DNA from: an uncultured Muribaculaceae bacterium
Lineage (GTDB): Bacteria > Bacteroidota > Bacteroidia > Bacteroidales > Muribaculaceae
DNA length: 64,000 nt
Assembly (NCBI GenBank): GCA_910587355.1
Contig: CAJUKF010000003.1
Span: forward strand, 30,649-94,648
Direction of reading: 5' to 3'
The notes beneath the pieces were generated by a model, which saw nothing but the letters and a program-made list of their open reading frames with translations, searched no databases and had not been told where the DNA came from. Position 1 is the stretch's first letter. Every line of letters starts with the position of its first letter. This document shows positions 1 through 8,875 of the stretch, piece by piece. The position numbers and the translations under genes were made by a program.

Positions 1-196
1 CGGCGAGGTGGCATCGGCCACCCTTCCGGGCGCAATGGGCGAGTTCACAGTGCTCCGCAACCACGCCTCTCTGCTGGCTGTGCTCACGGCAGGCACCGTG
101 CGGTACACAGATGCGGCGGGAGCTGACGGCTCGGCCGAAATAACAGGCGGCATCGCCGATGTCGACAACAACGTGATATCGGTTTGTGTATATTGA
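1..196 (+). CDS. atpC: ATP synthase F1 epsilon subunit, C-terminal part
   Basis: Partial gene: the reading frame is open from the window edge to a stop at 194-196, giving about 64 residues. The motif GEFTVLRNHASLL followed by a glycine-rich beta strand region matches the N-terminal beta-sandwich of the epsilon subunit, which sits on the central rotor stalk with gamma. Bacteroidetes epsilon subunits are often short and lack much of the C-terminal helical pair, and this one ends soon after the sandwich. In this phylum atpD and atpC precede atpB, so atpD should lie just upstream. The next gene starts 14 bases later. Confidence 0.85.
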   Translation, partial: GEVASATLPGAMGEFTVLRNHASLLAVLTAGTVRYTDAAGADGSAEITGGIADVDNNVISVCVY

Positions 197-210
197 ACGT
201 ATTTTGCGCC

Positions 211-1335
211 ATGACCCGAATTAAATTAATCATAATAACCCTGCTGCTCGCAATCGCCTCACCTCTGACTCGAGCCGGCGAAGGCACGGACTCAGCCTCA
301 AAGAAAATCGACCCCAAGGAGATTATCTTCGAGCACCTCGGCGACCGCTACGGCTGGGAAGTGCCTTTCGACCACCATCACAGCATTCCACTGCCGATAA
401 TTGTCATTGGCACCGACGGGCTGCACTGTTTCTCGTCGGCCCGTGTGGAACACGGACAGGCATACAAGGATGGCAACGTGACATTCCGCATCGCCGGCGA
501 AGACAGCGAATATGCCGGAAAAGTCGTGGAGATAGCCGCGGACGGCAAGGAAATCAAGCCGCTCGACTTCTCCATAACCAAAAACGTATGTGCCCTCTTC
601 ATCTGTGTATTCATTGTAGCGGGCATCATGCTGTGGCTCGCGACATTCCTGCGCAAGCACCCCTACAAGGCTCCGCGCAAAGGTCTGGGCGGTGTCGAGG
701 CATGTGTGACGTTCATCTACAACGGCGCTGTCAAATCGACCCTCGGCCCGAACGCGCGGCGTTTCGCCCCGTATCTGCTCACGGTGTTCTTCTTCATCCT
801 TGTGATGAACCTCACCGGTCTCGTGGTGATTTTCCCCGGCGGCGCTAACCTCACGGGCAATATCGCCGTGACGCTCGTACTTGCCGTGTGCACGTTCTTT
901 GTGACCAATGTATTCGCCAACAAGCACTACTGGAAAGAAATCCTCTGGCCTGACGTGCCCCTGTGGCTCAAGTGTCCCCTGCCGATTATGCCCGTCATCG
1001 AGATTTTCGGCATGTTCACCAAGCCGGCGGCACTCACAGTCCGTCTGTTCGCCAACATGATGGGCGGCCACATGATAGTAATAACACTCACACTCCTCAT
1101 CTTCATCTTCTCGGCCATCAATCCCGTGGCCGGAGGCGCATCGACAGTCGTATCGCTGATTTTCTCCATTTTCATGCTCCTGATAGACGTGCTTGTAAGC
1201 TTCATCCAGGCTTACGTGTTCACGCTGCTGTCGGCCATTTTCATCGGTCTTGCCAATGAAGAAGGACATGAGAAAGAAAAAGAAGCCCGCACGGCCAAGG
1301 AAATCGGCGAAAAGATAGTCGACGCCCTCGTATGA
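211..1335 (+). CDS. atpB: ATP synthase F0 subunit a
   Basis: Integral membrane subunit that forms the two proton half-channels against the c-ring. I prefer the ATG at 211 over the one at 184 because it begins with a clean signal-peptide-like segment (MTRIKLIIITLLLAIASP) and avoids overlap with atpC. About 110 mostly hydrophilic residues follow before the first conserved membrane helix. This long exported N-terminal part is typical of Bacteroidetes subunit a and absent from the E. coli protein. The essential arginine is visible in LTVRLFANM (Arg278), followed by hydrophobic helices and a charged tail. The gene lies in the atp operon, 44 bases before atpE. Confidence 0.95.
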   Translation: MTRIKLIIITLLLAIASPLTRAGEGTDSASKKIDPKEIIFEHLGDRYGWEVPFDHHHSIPLPIIVIGTDGLHCFSSARVEHGQAYKDGNVTFRIAGEDSEYAGKVVEIAADGKEIKPLDFSITKNVCALFICVFIVAGIMLWLATFLRKHPYKAPRKGLGGVEACVTFIYNGAVKSTLGPNARRFAPYLLTVFFFILVMNLTGLVVIFPGGANLTGNIAVTLVLAVCTFFVTNVFANKHYWKEILWPDVPLWLKCPLPIMPVIEIFGMFTKPAALTVRLFANMMGGHMIVITLTLLIFIFSAINPVAGGASTVVSLIFSIFMLLIDVLVSFIQAYVFTLLSAIFIGLANEEGHEKEKEARTAKEIGEKIVDALV

Positions 1336-1379
1336 CAAGTAATCAATAAACAAATCAAAATACTAAAAACTTCAAAATT

Positions 1380-1622
1380 ATGTTTGGTCTTTTAGCAGAA
1401 ATCGCTCCTCTCGTAGGTCTCGGCGCATCATTCGGCGCAGGTATTGCAGCAATCGGTGCCGGTCTCGGCATTGGTAAAATCGGTTCCGCCGCTATGGAAG
1501 CCATAGCCCGTCAGCCCGAAGCCGCCGGTGATATCCGAAGCAACATGATTGTAATCGCAGCCCTCGTCGAAGGTGTGGCACTTTTCGCTGTTATCGTCTG
1601 CGCACTCGCACTCTTCCTCTAA
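1380..1622 (+). CDS. atpE: ATP synthase F0 subunit c
   Basis: 80-residue hairpin proteolipid with two membrane helices joined by the polar loop ARQPEAAGDIR. The ion-binding carboxylate is Glu64 in ALVEGVALF. At the position where sodium-coupled c subunits have a helix-1 glutamine there is isoleucine (Ile31), and the carboxylate is followed by glycine rather than serine or threonine. The ring is therefore predicted to be proton-coupled (inference from known Na+ ring signatures). Its length and its place between atpB and atpF are standard. Confidence 0.95.
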   Translation: MFGLLAEIAPLVGLGASFGAGIAAIGAGLGIGKIGSAAMEAIARQPEAAGDIRSNMIVIAALVEGVALFAVIVCALALFL

Positions 1623-1644
1623 TTTACCCCTCCCACTCCGATAA

Positions 1645-2145
1645 ATGGAACTCTTCACTCCCGATTACGGCCTGATATTCTGGATGTTCATCGCCTTTGG
1701 CGTGCTTTTCCTCGTACTGTGGAAATTCGCGTGGCCGATGATACTCAAGAGTGTCGACGAACGCGCCGACCTTATCGACAAGGGTGTGGAATATGCTCAG
1801 GAGGCTAAAATTCAACTTGACAACGCCCGCTCCGAGGCTGAGGAGTACCTCAACACCGCCCGAAAGGAACAGGCCCAGATTCTTCGCGACGCCGACAAGA
1901 TGAAGACCCAAATCATCGAACAGGCCCGCGTGGCAGCCCAGGCCGAAGCCCAGAAGGTGATGGACAATGCCAAGCTGCAGATTCAGCAACAGCAGAAAGA
2001 GGCCCAGCAACAATTCCGCAACCAGGTCAGCGAGTTTGCAATTCAGATTGCAGGCAAAATCGTCAAAAACCAGATGAAAGAAGACGAAGCCCAGAACAAG
2101 CTCGTCAACTCAATGCTCGACCAAATCGAACAGAACAAGAACTAA
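1645..2145 (+). CDS. atpF: ATP synthase F0 subunit b
   Basis: 166 residues. One N-terminal membrane helix (about residues 8-28, IFWMFIAFGVLFLVLW) is followed by a long charged helix rich in Gln, Ala, Glu and Lys that would form the right-handed coiled coil of the peripheral stalk. Length and architecture match subunit b. The stop is 3 bases before the atpH start, so translation of the two stator subunits is probably coupled. Confidence 0.93.
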   Translation: MELFTPDYGLIFWMFIAFGVLFLVLWKFAWPMILKSVDERADLIDKGVEYAQEAKIQLDNARSEAEEYLNTARKEQAQILRDADKMKTQIIEQARVAAQAEAQKVMDNAKLQIQQQQKEAQQQFRNQVSEFAIQIAGKIVKNQMKEDEAQNKLVNSMLDQIEQNKN

Positions 2146-2148
2146 CCC

Positions 2149-2697
2149 ATGGACAAAGGACTTATCCCGCGCCGATACGCAAAGGCTCTGTATGAAGTAG
2201 GCGCCGAACGCCAGGACAACGACCGTCTGTATGCCCTCATGCAGACCCTCGCAAGCGTCTTCGCCTCGCAGCCGCTTCTGGCCAAAACACTGGCAAACCC
2301 GTTCGTGAGCGACGACGAGAAAATGTCGCTTCTCACCAAGGCTGCCGGCGAAACCGAAGCCACGGCCGACGCTACCTACAGCGACTTTCTCAAACTCCTC
2401 AAAGAGAACGGCCGCCTCGACATGGCACGGGAAATAGCACTCGCTTTCATCAGTCTCTACCGCAGCGAGCATGAAATCTACCGCGTGACCGTGCAGAGCG
2501 CCGCTCCCATGGCCGCGGCCGAACGCGAGCGTCTTGAGAAAGTGATAGCGGGCCACATCGGTCACGGCACCATGGAATATGACTACTCTGTCGACCCGGC
2601 CCTCATCGGCGGTTTCATTGTCACAGTGAACTCCGAGCGTCTCGATGCCTCTGTCCGCCATCAGCTCGAGGAAATGAAACTACATCTTCTCAACTGA
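2149..2697 (+). CDS. atpH: ATP synthase F1 delta subunit
   Basis: 182 residues, the usual length for the delta (OSCP-like) stator subunit that joins subunit b to the top of the alpha/beta hexamer. The N-terminal pattern IPRRYAKALYEVGAE and the C-terminal GGFIVTVNSERLDASVRHQLEEMK are the family hallmarks. It sits between atpF and atpA and ends in TGA, so TGA is a normal stop in this organism. Confidence 0.93.
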   Translation: MDKGLIPRRYAKALYEVGAERQDNDRLYALMQTLASVFASQPLLAKTLANPFVSDDEKMSLLTKAAGETEATADATYSDFLKLLKENGRLDMAREIALAFISLYRSEHEIYRVTVQSAAPMAAAERERLEKVIAGHIGHGTMEYDYSVDPALIGGFIVTVNSERLDASVRHQLEEMKLHLLN

Positions 2698-2765
2698 CAC
2701 TCAGACGTCGTTTTTTATCACTCTTTATTATCACACTTTATCAACCAGCAAGCTCACAAGCATAA

Positions 2766-4340
2766 ATGATAAATCCCAGCGAGATTTCTGAAGTATTGAA
2801 GCAGCAGCTCGAAAACGTCAACTCCAAGGTGACCTTCGAAGAAGTAGGCACCGTACTGGAAGTAGGCGACGGCGTTGCGCACGTCTATGGCCTCGATAAT
2901 GTCGGCGCCAACGAACTGATTGAGTTCGAAAACGGCGTAAAAGGCGTAGCGATGAACCTCGAGGAAAGCAACGTCGGTGTCGTTCTGCTCAACGACGTCA
3001 ATAAAGTGACCGAGAACATGACCGTGCGCCGCACCGGCCAAATCGCTTCCATTCCCGTGGGCGAAGGCTTGCTCGGACGTGTGATTAACGTACTCGGCGA
3101 ACCCATTGACGGCAACGGCCCCATATCGGGCGACCTCATCCGTCTGCCCCTCGAGCGCAAGGCTCCCGGCGTAATTTACCGTCAGCCTGTAAAACAGCCG
3201 CTCCAGACCGGTATCAAGGCCATCGACTCCATGGTGCCCATAGGCCGCGGACAGCGCGAGCTTATCATCGGCGACCGCCAGATAGGTAAGACAGCCATTG
3301 CAATCGACACAATCATCAATCAGCGCAAGAACTTCGAGGCCGGCAAGCCCGTATACTGCATATATGTGGCAATCGGCCAGAAAGCCTCTTCGGTAGCGGC
3401 TCTCGTTCAGACCCTGCGCGAGCACGGCGCGCTCGACTACACAGTGGTCGTTGCCGCGACAGCCTCCGAGTCGGCCGCGATGCGCTACTTCGCTCCCTTT
3501 GCGGGCGTAGCTATCGGTGAATACTTCCGCGACACCGGCCGCGACGCGCTCATCATCTACGATGACCTCTCGAAGCAGGCCGTGGCATACCGCGAGGTAT
3601 CGCTGATTCTCAAGCGTCCTTCAGGCCGCGAGGCTTATCCCGGCGATATCTTCTATCTCCACTCGCGTCTGCTCGAACGCGCAGCCAAAATCATCGACAA
3701 CCAGCAGGTGGCCTCTCAGATGAACGACCTCCCCGCGCCCCTGAAGCCCCTCTTCAAGGCCGGCGGCTCGCTCACCGCGCTGCCTATCATCGAGACACAG
3801 GCAGGCGACGTGTCGGCCTACATCCCCACCAACGTGATTTCAATCACCGACGGACAGATATTCCTTGAGACCGCACTCTTCAACCGAGGAATCCGTCCGG
3901 CAATCAACGTGGGTATCTCGGTGTCGCGTGTCGGCGGTTCGGCACAGGTAAAGGCCATGAAGAAAGTGGCCGGCACACTGAAAATCGACCAGGCCCAGTT
4001 CCGCGAGCTCGAGGCATTCACCAAGTTCGGCGGCGATATGGACGCAGTGACAGCACGAGTGATTGACAAGGGCCGCAAGAACGAGCGCCTGCTTATCCAG
4101 CCCCAGTATCACCCGATGCCCGTAGAGCAGGAAATCGCCATCATCTACGCCGGTGTAAACGGTCTGCTGGGCAACGTGCCCCTCGACAAGGTGGCAGAGT
4201 TCGAGCAGCAGTATCTGCAGCTTCTCCAGGCCAAGCATGCCGACGACGTGCTCGCACCCCTGGCCGCAGGCAGCCAGCTCACCGACGAAATCGCACAGAA
4301 ACTTACCGCCGCTGCAAACGACGTAGCTGCACGATTCTAA
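2766..4340 (+). CDS. atpA: ATP synthase F1 alpha subunit
   Basis: 524-residue non-catalytic nucleotide-binding subunit of F1. It has the N-terminal beta barrel (about 25-95), a P-loop GDRQIGKT (169-176), the segment IIYDDLSKQAVAYR, and the conserved SVSRVGGSAQ region near residue 385 that supplies the arginine contacting the beta-subunit active site. The 68-base gap from atpH is AT-rich and shows no clear promoter. A GNRA-loop hairpin follows the gene before atpG. Confidence 0.97.
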   Translation: MINPSEISEVLKQQLENVNSKVTFEEVGTVLEVGDGVAHVYGLDNVGANELIEFENGVKGVAMNLEESNVGVVLLNDVNKVTENMTVRRTGQIASIPVGEGLLGRVINVLGEPIDGNGPISGDLIRLPLERKAPGVIYRQPVKQPLQTGIKAIDSMVPIGRGQRELIIGDRQIGKTAIAIDTIINQRKNFEAGKPVYCIYVAIGQKASSVAALVQTLREHGALDYTVVVAATASESAAMRYFAPFAGVAIGEYFRDTGRDALIIYDDLSKQAVAYREVSLILKRPSGREAYPGDIFYLHSRLLERAAKIIDNQQVASQMNDLPAPLKPLFKAGGSLTALPIIETQAGDVSAYIPTNVISITDGQIFLETALFNRGIRPAINVGISVSRVGGSAQVKAMKKVAGTLKIDQAQFRELEAFTKFGGDMDAVTARVIDKGRKNERLLIQPQYHPMPVEQEIAIIYAGVNGLLGNVPLDKVAEFEQQYLQLLQAKHADDVLAPLAAGSQLTDEIAQKLTAAANDVAARF

Positions 4341-4360
4341 TTCTTAATATTTTATACGGA

Positions 4361-4378
4361 GCGGCCCGAAAGGGTCGC
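4361..4378 (+). other. GNRA-loop hairpin between atpA and atpG
   Basis: GCGGCCC, GAAA loop, GGGTCGC: a 7-bp stem with one G-U pair and a GNRA tetraloop, located between the atpA stop and the atpG start. No T-run follows, so it is not a classic terminator. It could stabilise or process the operon mRNA and so tune the alpha/gamma ratio (inference). Confidence 0.5.
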
Positions 4379-4402
4379 CCCGATATTCAATAAACAACGC
4401 AA

Positions 4403-5299
4403 ATGGCAACATTACGCGAACTCAAAAGCCGAATAGGCACCGTAGCCTCCTCCGAAAAAATCACCGGAGCGATGAAGATGATTTCCTCAGCTAAAATGCA
4501 TAAAGCCGAGGGAATCCTCCGCCGTTTGCAGCCATTCAGGCACTGTGTGGAGACAATCATCGGCAATCTGCTGTCGTCCGACGCGGCCGTGAGCTCGCCG
4601 CTTACCGCCGTCCGCCCGACAGTGAACCGTGCAGCAATCGTAGTACTCGGCAGTGACGACGGCCTCTGCGGCGCCTACAACGTAAATATCTTCAAATCTC
4701 TTCTCCAGACCATAGCCGACCTGCGCTCGCAGGCCGGAAACAACGTACGAATCGATATCATACCCGTCGGCAAGAAAATGGCCGCCGCAGTCTCTAAAAT
4801 CTGCGCGTCCGACCCCAACCTCACGTTCGCGCCTGCCGAAGGCATCGATTCGAAAAGCGACGGCGACGCTGTAAAAGGCCTCGCCATGACACTTGAGCAA
4901 CGCTTCCTCGACGGCGACCTCGACAAAGTGCTCCTGCAGTATGTGCACTACATATCGGCAGGCAAGCAGCGTCAGACATGCGACGCATATCTGCCACTGT
5001 CGCAGGACACCCTGGCCGCAACCGGCGAGAAGAAAGCCACCGGGCGCCCTTACCTCTTCGAGCCCGACGCCCACACCATATTCGGCACCGTACTCCCCAT
5101 GTATCTCCTTTCGGTAATGCAGGAAGCATTTGCCGAAAACCGTGCCAGCGAACAGGCTGCGCGCGTAATGGCCATGCAGAGTGCCAACGACAACGCTCAG
5201 AAACTTCTTGAGCAACTGCAACTCGAATACAACAAACTGCGCCAGCAGAGCATCACCACCGAACTGCTCGACATCGTCGGCGGCCAGGCACGCGACTGA
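4403..5299 (+). CDS. atpG: ATP synthase F1 gamma subunit
   Basis: 298-residue central rotor subunit. The N-terminal helix contains the family motif LKSRIGTVASSEKITGAMKM, and the C-terminal helix contains the NA-rich NDNAQKLLEQLQLEYNKLRQQSITTELLDI, which together form the antiparallel coiled coil inside the alpha/beta hexamer. The middle has the Rossmann-like domain with DDGLCGAYN. It is the last atp gene here; 54 bases later nuoI begins on the same strand. Confidence 0.95.
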   Translation: MATLRELKSRIGTVASSEKITGAMKMISSAKMHKAEGILRRLQPFRHCVETIIGNLLSSDAAVSSPLTAVRPTVNRAAIVVLGSDDGLCGAYNVNIFKSLLQTIADLRSQAGNNVRIDIIPVGKKMAAAVSKICASDPNLTFAPAEGIDSKSDGDAVKGLAMTLEQRFLDGDLDKVLLQYVHYISAGKQRQTCDAYLPLSQDTLAATGEKKATGRPYLFEPDAHTIFGTVLPMYLLSVMQEAFAENRASEQAARVMAMQSANDNAQKLLEQLQLEYNKLRQQSITTELLDIVGGQARD

Positions 5300-5353
5300 C
5301 GCACGACAGCATATTAAGAAAACCATAATCACTCAACCGATAATATCACATTC

Positions 5354-5983
5354 ATGGGTAGTGTAAAAGAATATTTCTCATCACTGGGCACCGGCATCGC
5401 AAGCCTTGTCAAAGGCATGAAAGTAACCGGCAAAGAATTCGTCACACCTAAAATCACGGAGTGCTATCCCGAGAACCGTCTCACTCACCATCCTGCCGAG
5501 CGGTTCCGCGCAGAGCTGCACTTCATCTACGATGCCGAAGGCAACCACAAATGCATCGCCTGCGGCTCTTGTGAACGCGCATGCCCCAACGGCACAATCA
5601 CCGTGCAGTCGAAAATGGTCGACACACCTCAGGGCACAAAGAAAAAGAAGCTCGAAAAGTATCTCTACGACCTTGGCTCCTGCACTTTCTGCCAGCTCTG
5701 CGTCACAAGCTGTCCGACCAACGCCATTGCTTTCGACAACGACTTCGAACAGGCCGTGTTCACCCGCGGCAAACTCGTAAAGCAGCTCAACTATCTCCCC
5801 GAGAAACCAGAGCCCGAGCTCACCGAGGAGCAGAAAGCCAAGCTCGCCGCCGAGCGTGAGGCCAAAATAGCCGAAGCAAAGGCCAAGGCCGCCGCCCTCA
5901 AGGCCGCCAAAGAAGCCGCAGCTGCAAAAGCAGCTCCCGCAGCCGACAAAGCCCCCGAGGCCGACAACAACGAAAATAAATAA
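5354..5983 (+). CDS. nuoI: NADH-quinone oxidoreductase subunit I (two 4Fe-4S clusters)
   Basis: 209-residue iron-sulfur subunit that carries electrons from the peripheral arm of complex I to the quinone site. Two ferredoxin motifs are complete: C67-x2-C70-x2-C73-x3-C77 and C110-x2-C113-x2-C116-x3-C120. From about residue 145 the protein has a low-complexity tail of Glu, Lys and Ala with a likely single long helix; compact NuoI proteins lack this. The gene opens the nuo block directly behind atpG, and nuoA, B, C/D and H are not between them. Confidence 0.95.
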   Translation: MGSVKEYFSSLGTGIASLVKGMKVTGKEFVTPKITECYPENRLTHHPAERFRAELHFIYDAEGNHKCIACGSCERACPNGTITVQSKMVDTPQGTKKKKLEKYLYDLGSCTFCQLCVTSCPTNAIAFDNDFEQAVFTRGKLVKQLNYLPEKPEPELTEEQKAKLAAEREAKIAEAKAKAAALKAAKEAAAAKAAPAADKAPEADNNENK

Positions 5984-5991
5984 ACCAATAT

Positions 5992-6507
5992 ATGGAATCA
6001 GTAGGAAGTATAATCTTGTATTTTATCGTCGCACTGTCGATGATAGTCTTCTCAGTGATGGCCGTAACGACACGCAAGATACTGCGTGCAGCCACCTACC
6101 TGCTGTTCACCCTCTTCGCCGGCGCCGTAGTCTACTTCATGCTCGACTACGAATTTCTCGGAGCCGTGCAGATAGCGGTGTACGCCGGCGGTATAGTGGT
6201 GCTCTTCGTGTTCGCCATCCTTCTTACGAGCCGTCCGGGCGACAACAGCGAGCGTCTGACATCCAAATCACGCGTACTTGGCGCAGTAGCGGCCATAGCG
6301 ACGCTCGTGATTACCGGCTATGCCCTCATCAGCCGTGTGTCTGTGGCACTCGCACCCAAGCCCGAAATGCAGGCCCCCGACATGCAGCAGCTGGGCTCTA
6401 CCCTCATGGGTACGGGCGACGGCCAGTATCTGCTGCCCTTCGAGGCCGTATCGGTTCTGTTGCTCGCATGTATAATCGGTGGCGTCGTTGTAGCCCGTAA
6501 ACGTTGA
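5992..6507 (+). CDS. nuoJ: NADH-quinone oxidoreductase subunit J
   Basis: 171 residues with five predicted membrane helices. The helix containing YEFLGAVQIAVYAGGIVVLFVF is the signature of NuoJ, including the pi-bulge helix region and the conserved acidic residue before it. It lies 8 bases after nuoI and overlaps the nuoK start by 4 bases (ATGA-type coupling). Confidence 0.93.
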   Translation: MESVGSIILYFIVALSMIVFSVMAVTTRKILRAATYLLFTLFAGAVVYFMLDYEFLGAVQIAVYAGGIVVLFVFAILLTSRPGDNSERLTSKSRVLGAVAAIATLVITGYALISRVSVALAPKPEMQAPDMQQLGSTLMGTGDGQYLLPFEAVSVLLLACIIGGVVVARKR

Positions 6508-6824
6508 TTGCTATGGAAATTACAGCTATATACTATCTTCTGCCCGCACTGATTATGTTCTGCTGCGGCGTCTACGGCTTCATCACACGCAAAAACATGA
6601 TTGCGATGCTTGTGTCGCTTGAGCTCATGCTCAATGCCGTCGACATCAACTTTGTGGTATTCAACCGCTATCTCTATCCCGAGCAGACCGAGGGTATGTT
6701 CTTCACCCTCTTTGCCATAGCCATTGCCGCTGCCGAGACAGCGCTGGCAATCGCTATCATCATCAATATTTTCCGAGCCGTCCGCAACATCGACGTACGC
6801 TCACTTAACGAAATGAAATTCTAA
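6504..6824 (+). CDS. nuoK: NADH-quinone oxidoreductase subunit K
   Basis: 106 residues, three membrane helices, homologous to MrpC. Conserved acidic residues are visible in SLELMLNAVDINFV (helix 2) and AAAETALAIAI (helix 3); these glutamates are part of the proton relay in complex I. It overlaps nuoJ by 4 bases and precedes nuoL by 5. The first in-frame codons are MIAMEITAIYYLL, so the true start may be the ATG at 6513. Confidence 0.93.
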   Translation: MIAMEITAIYYLLPALIMFCCGVYGFITRKNMIAMLVSLELMLNAVDINFVVFNRYLYPEQTEGMFFTLFAIAIAAAETALAIAIIINIFRAVRNIDVRSLNEMKF

Positions 6825-6829
6825 GGGCC

Positions 6830-8839
6830 ATGGATATCACATTACCTTTACTGATACTTGCCATTCCCCTGTTTATGTTCCTTCTCCTGGGTTTGCTGGG
6901 AATGAAGATGTCGCATAAACTTGCCGGAACGCTCGGATGCCTTGGCATGGGCACCGTACTGGTGCTCTCCTACTACACGGCATTCGTCTATTATTTCAGC
7001 GGCGCGCCCGAATTCATCAACGCCGCCGGCGAGCGCCTCCAGTATATAGTCTTCGACCAAAGCTGGCTCACGCTCTACAAACCTCTCGAAATCCGTCTGG
7101 GCTTCCTGCTCGACCCGATTTCGGCGATGATGCTCATTGTCATTCCCACGATTTCCTTCATGGTGCATCTCTACTCCATGGGATATATGCGCGACCACCA
7201 CGGTGTGTATGAGCACGGCTTCCAGCGCTTCTATGCCTTCCTGTCGCTGTTCAGCTTCTCGATGCTCGGTCTGGTAGTGGCCACAAACATTTTCCAGATG
7301 TATATCTTCTGGGAACTTGTGGGTGCTTCGTCGTATCTGCTCATCGGTTTCTACTACACCCGCCCCTCGGCAGTGTCGGCTTCAAAGAAAGCATTCATCG
7401 TTACACGATTCGCCGACCTCGGCTTCCTTATCGGCATCCTCATCCTGTCGTTCTACACCAAGACCTTCAACTTCATTGAATTCACTTCAGTGCCCGTCGA
7501 AGGCCTTGCAAACGTAAGTCAGGTCGACCTCGGCACAGCCGAAGGCATCCGCAACATCTTCAACACAAGCGCGGCTCCCCTCTTCATGGGCGGCTCGGTG
7601 CTCACATGGGCCCTTGTGCTGATTTTCATGGGCGGCATGGGTAAATCGGCAATGCTTCCCCTCCACATCTGGCTCCCCGACGCCATGGAAGGTCCTACTC
7701 CCGTATCGGCACTCATTCACGCCGCAACCATGGTTGTGGCCGGCGTATATCTGGTAGCACGTCTCTTCCCGCTCTACCTCATGGAGACCACCTCGCTCGA
7801 AATCATCACTGTCGTAGGCGCCATCACGGCCCTCTACGCAGCCATGGTGGCCTGCACACAGATTGACATCAAACGCGTTCTCGCCTTCTCGACCATATCG
7901 CAGATTGCGTTCATGATGGTATCGCTCGGCGTAGCGCGTCCCGAATTCCACGAGGGTCTGGGCTACATGGCCTCGATGTTCCACCTCTTCACACACGCCA
8001 TGTTCAAGGCCCTGCTCTTCCTCGGTGCCGGCGCACTCATCCATGCAATCGGCTCGAACGACTACACCGCCATGCACGGCCTGCGCAAGCACATGCCTAT
8101 CACCCACTGGACATTCCTCATCGGCTGTCTCGCGATTGCCGGCATCATACCTTTCTCGGGCTTCTTCTCCAAAGACGAAATCCTGAGCTCGTGCCTCGGC
8201 TACAACTGGGTGGCTTATGTGTGGATGTCGTTCGTGGCATTCCTCACCGCCTTCTACATGTTCCGCCTCTACTATCTCATCTTCTGGTGGAAAGAGCACA
8301 AGACTCCCGAAGGCCACCATGCGCCCCACGACCAGCCCTGGACCATGAGCTTCCCGCTCGTATTCCTGGCCGCTGTATCGTGTGTCGCCGGTTTCATTCC
8401 CTTCGGCAACTTCGTGAGCTGGAACGGACACCCCTACGATTTCATGGCTCATTTCGACTGGAATGTGGCTACCGTCAGCCTGATTGTTGCCGTGCTCGGC
8501 ATCGGTCTCGCCACAGCGATGTACCGCAAGGAGAACAGCCTCCCCGAGAAATTCCGTCAGGCCGTGCCTGCCCTGTGGACATGGTGCTACCACCGCTTCT
8601 ACTGGGATGAACTCTACCAGTTCATCACCCACAAAATCATCTTCGGCAGCATCTGCCGCCCGCTGGCATGGTTCGACCGCCATATCATCGACGGCACCAT
8701 GGATTCGTTCGCCACAGTCACCAACAAGGCATCCGAAGCTATCAAGCCTCTGCAGTCCGGCCAGATTCAGATGTACGTATGGTACTATCTTATCGGCGCT
8801 CTCGCCCTCGGTACAATCACAGTAATCTGCCTTATCTGA
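6830..8839 (+). CDS. nuoL: NADH-quinone oxidoreductase subunit L
   Basis: 669-residue antiporter-like proton pump subunit with about 16 membrane helices. Key features are FWELVGASSYLLIGFYY, the lysine/histidine segment MGKSAMLPLHIWLPDAMEGPTPVSALIHAATMV (in parts), and a C-terminal amphipathic lateral helix followed by a final anchor helix. Length is normal for NuoL. It belongs to the membrane arm together with NuoM and NuoN. Confidence 0.95.
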   Translation: MDITLPLLILAIPLFMFLLLGLLGMKMSHKLAGTLGCLGMGTVLVLSYYTAFVYYFSGAPEFINAAGERLQYIVFDQSWLTLYKPLEIRLGFLLDPISAMMLIVIPTISFMVHLYSMGYMRDHHGVYEHGFQRFYAFLSLFSFSMLGLVVATNIFQMYIFWELVGASSYLLIGFYYTRPSAVSASKKAFIVTRFADLGFLIGILILSFYTKTFNFIEFTSVPVEGLANVSQVDLGTAEGIRNIFNTSAAPLFMGGSVLTWALVLIFMGGMGKSAMLPLHIWLPDAMEGPTPVSALIHAATMVVAGVYLVARLFPLYLMETTSLEIITVVGAITALYAAMVACTQIDIKRVLAFSTISQIAFMMVSLGVARPEFHEGLGYMASMFHLFTHAMFKALLFLGAGALIHAIGSNDYTAMHGLRKHMPITHWTFLIGCLAIAGIIPFSGFFSKDEILSSCLGYNWVAYVWMSFVAFLTAFYMFRLYYLIFWWKEHKTPEGHHAPHDQPWTMSFPLVFLAAVSCVAGFIPFGNFVSWNGHPYDFMAHFDWNVATVSLIVAVLGIGLATAMYRKENSLPEKFRQAVPALWTWCYHRFYWDELYQFITHKIIFGSICRPLAWFDRHIIDGTMDSFATVTNKASEAIKPLQSGQIQMYVWYYLIGALALGTITVICLI

Positions 8840-8875
8840 AGTAACGGTGCTAACACATAAAATCAGTATTAAAAG

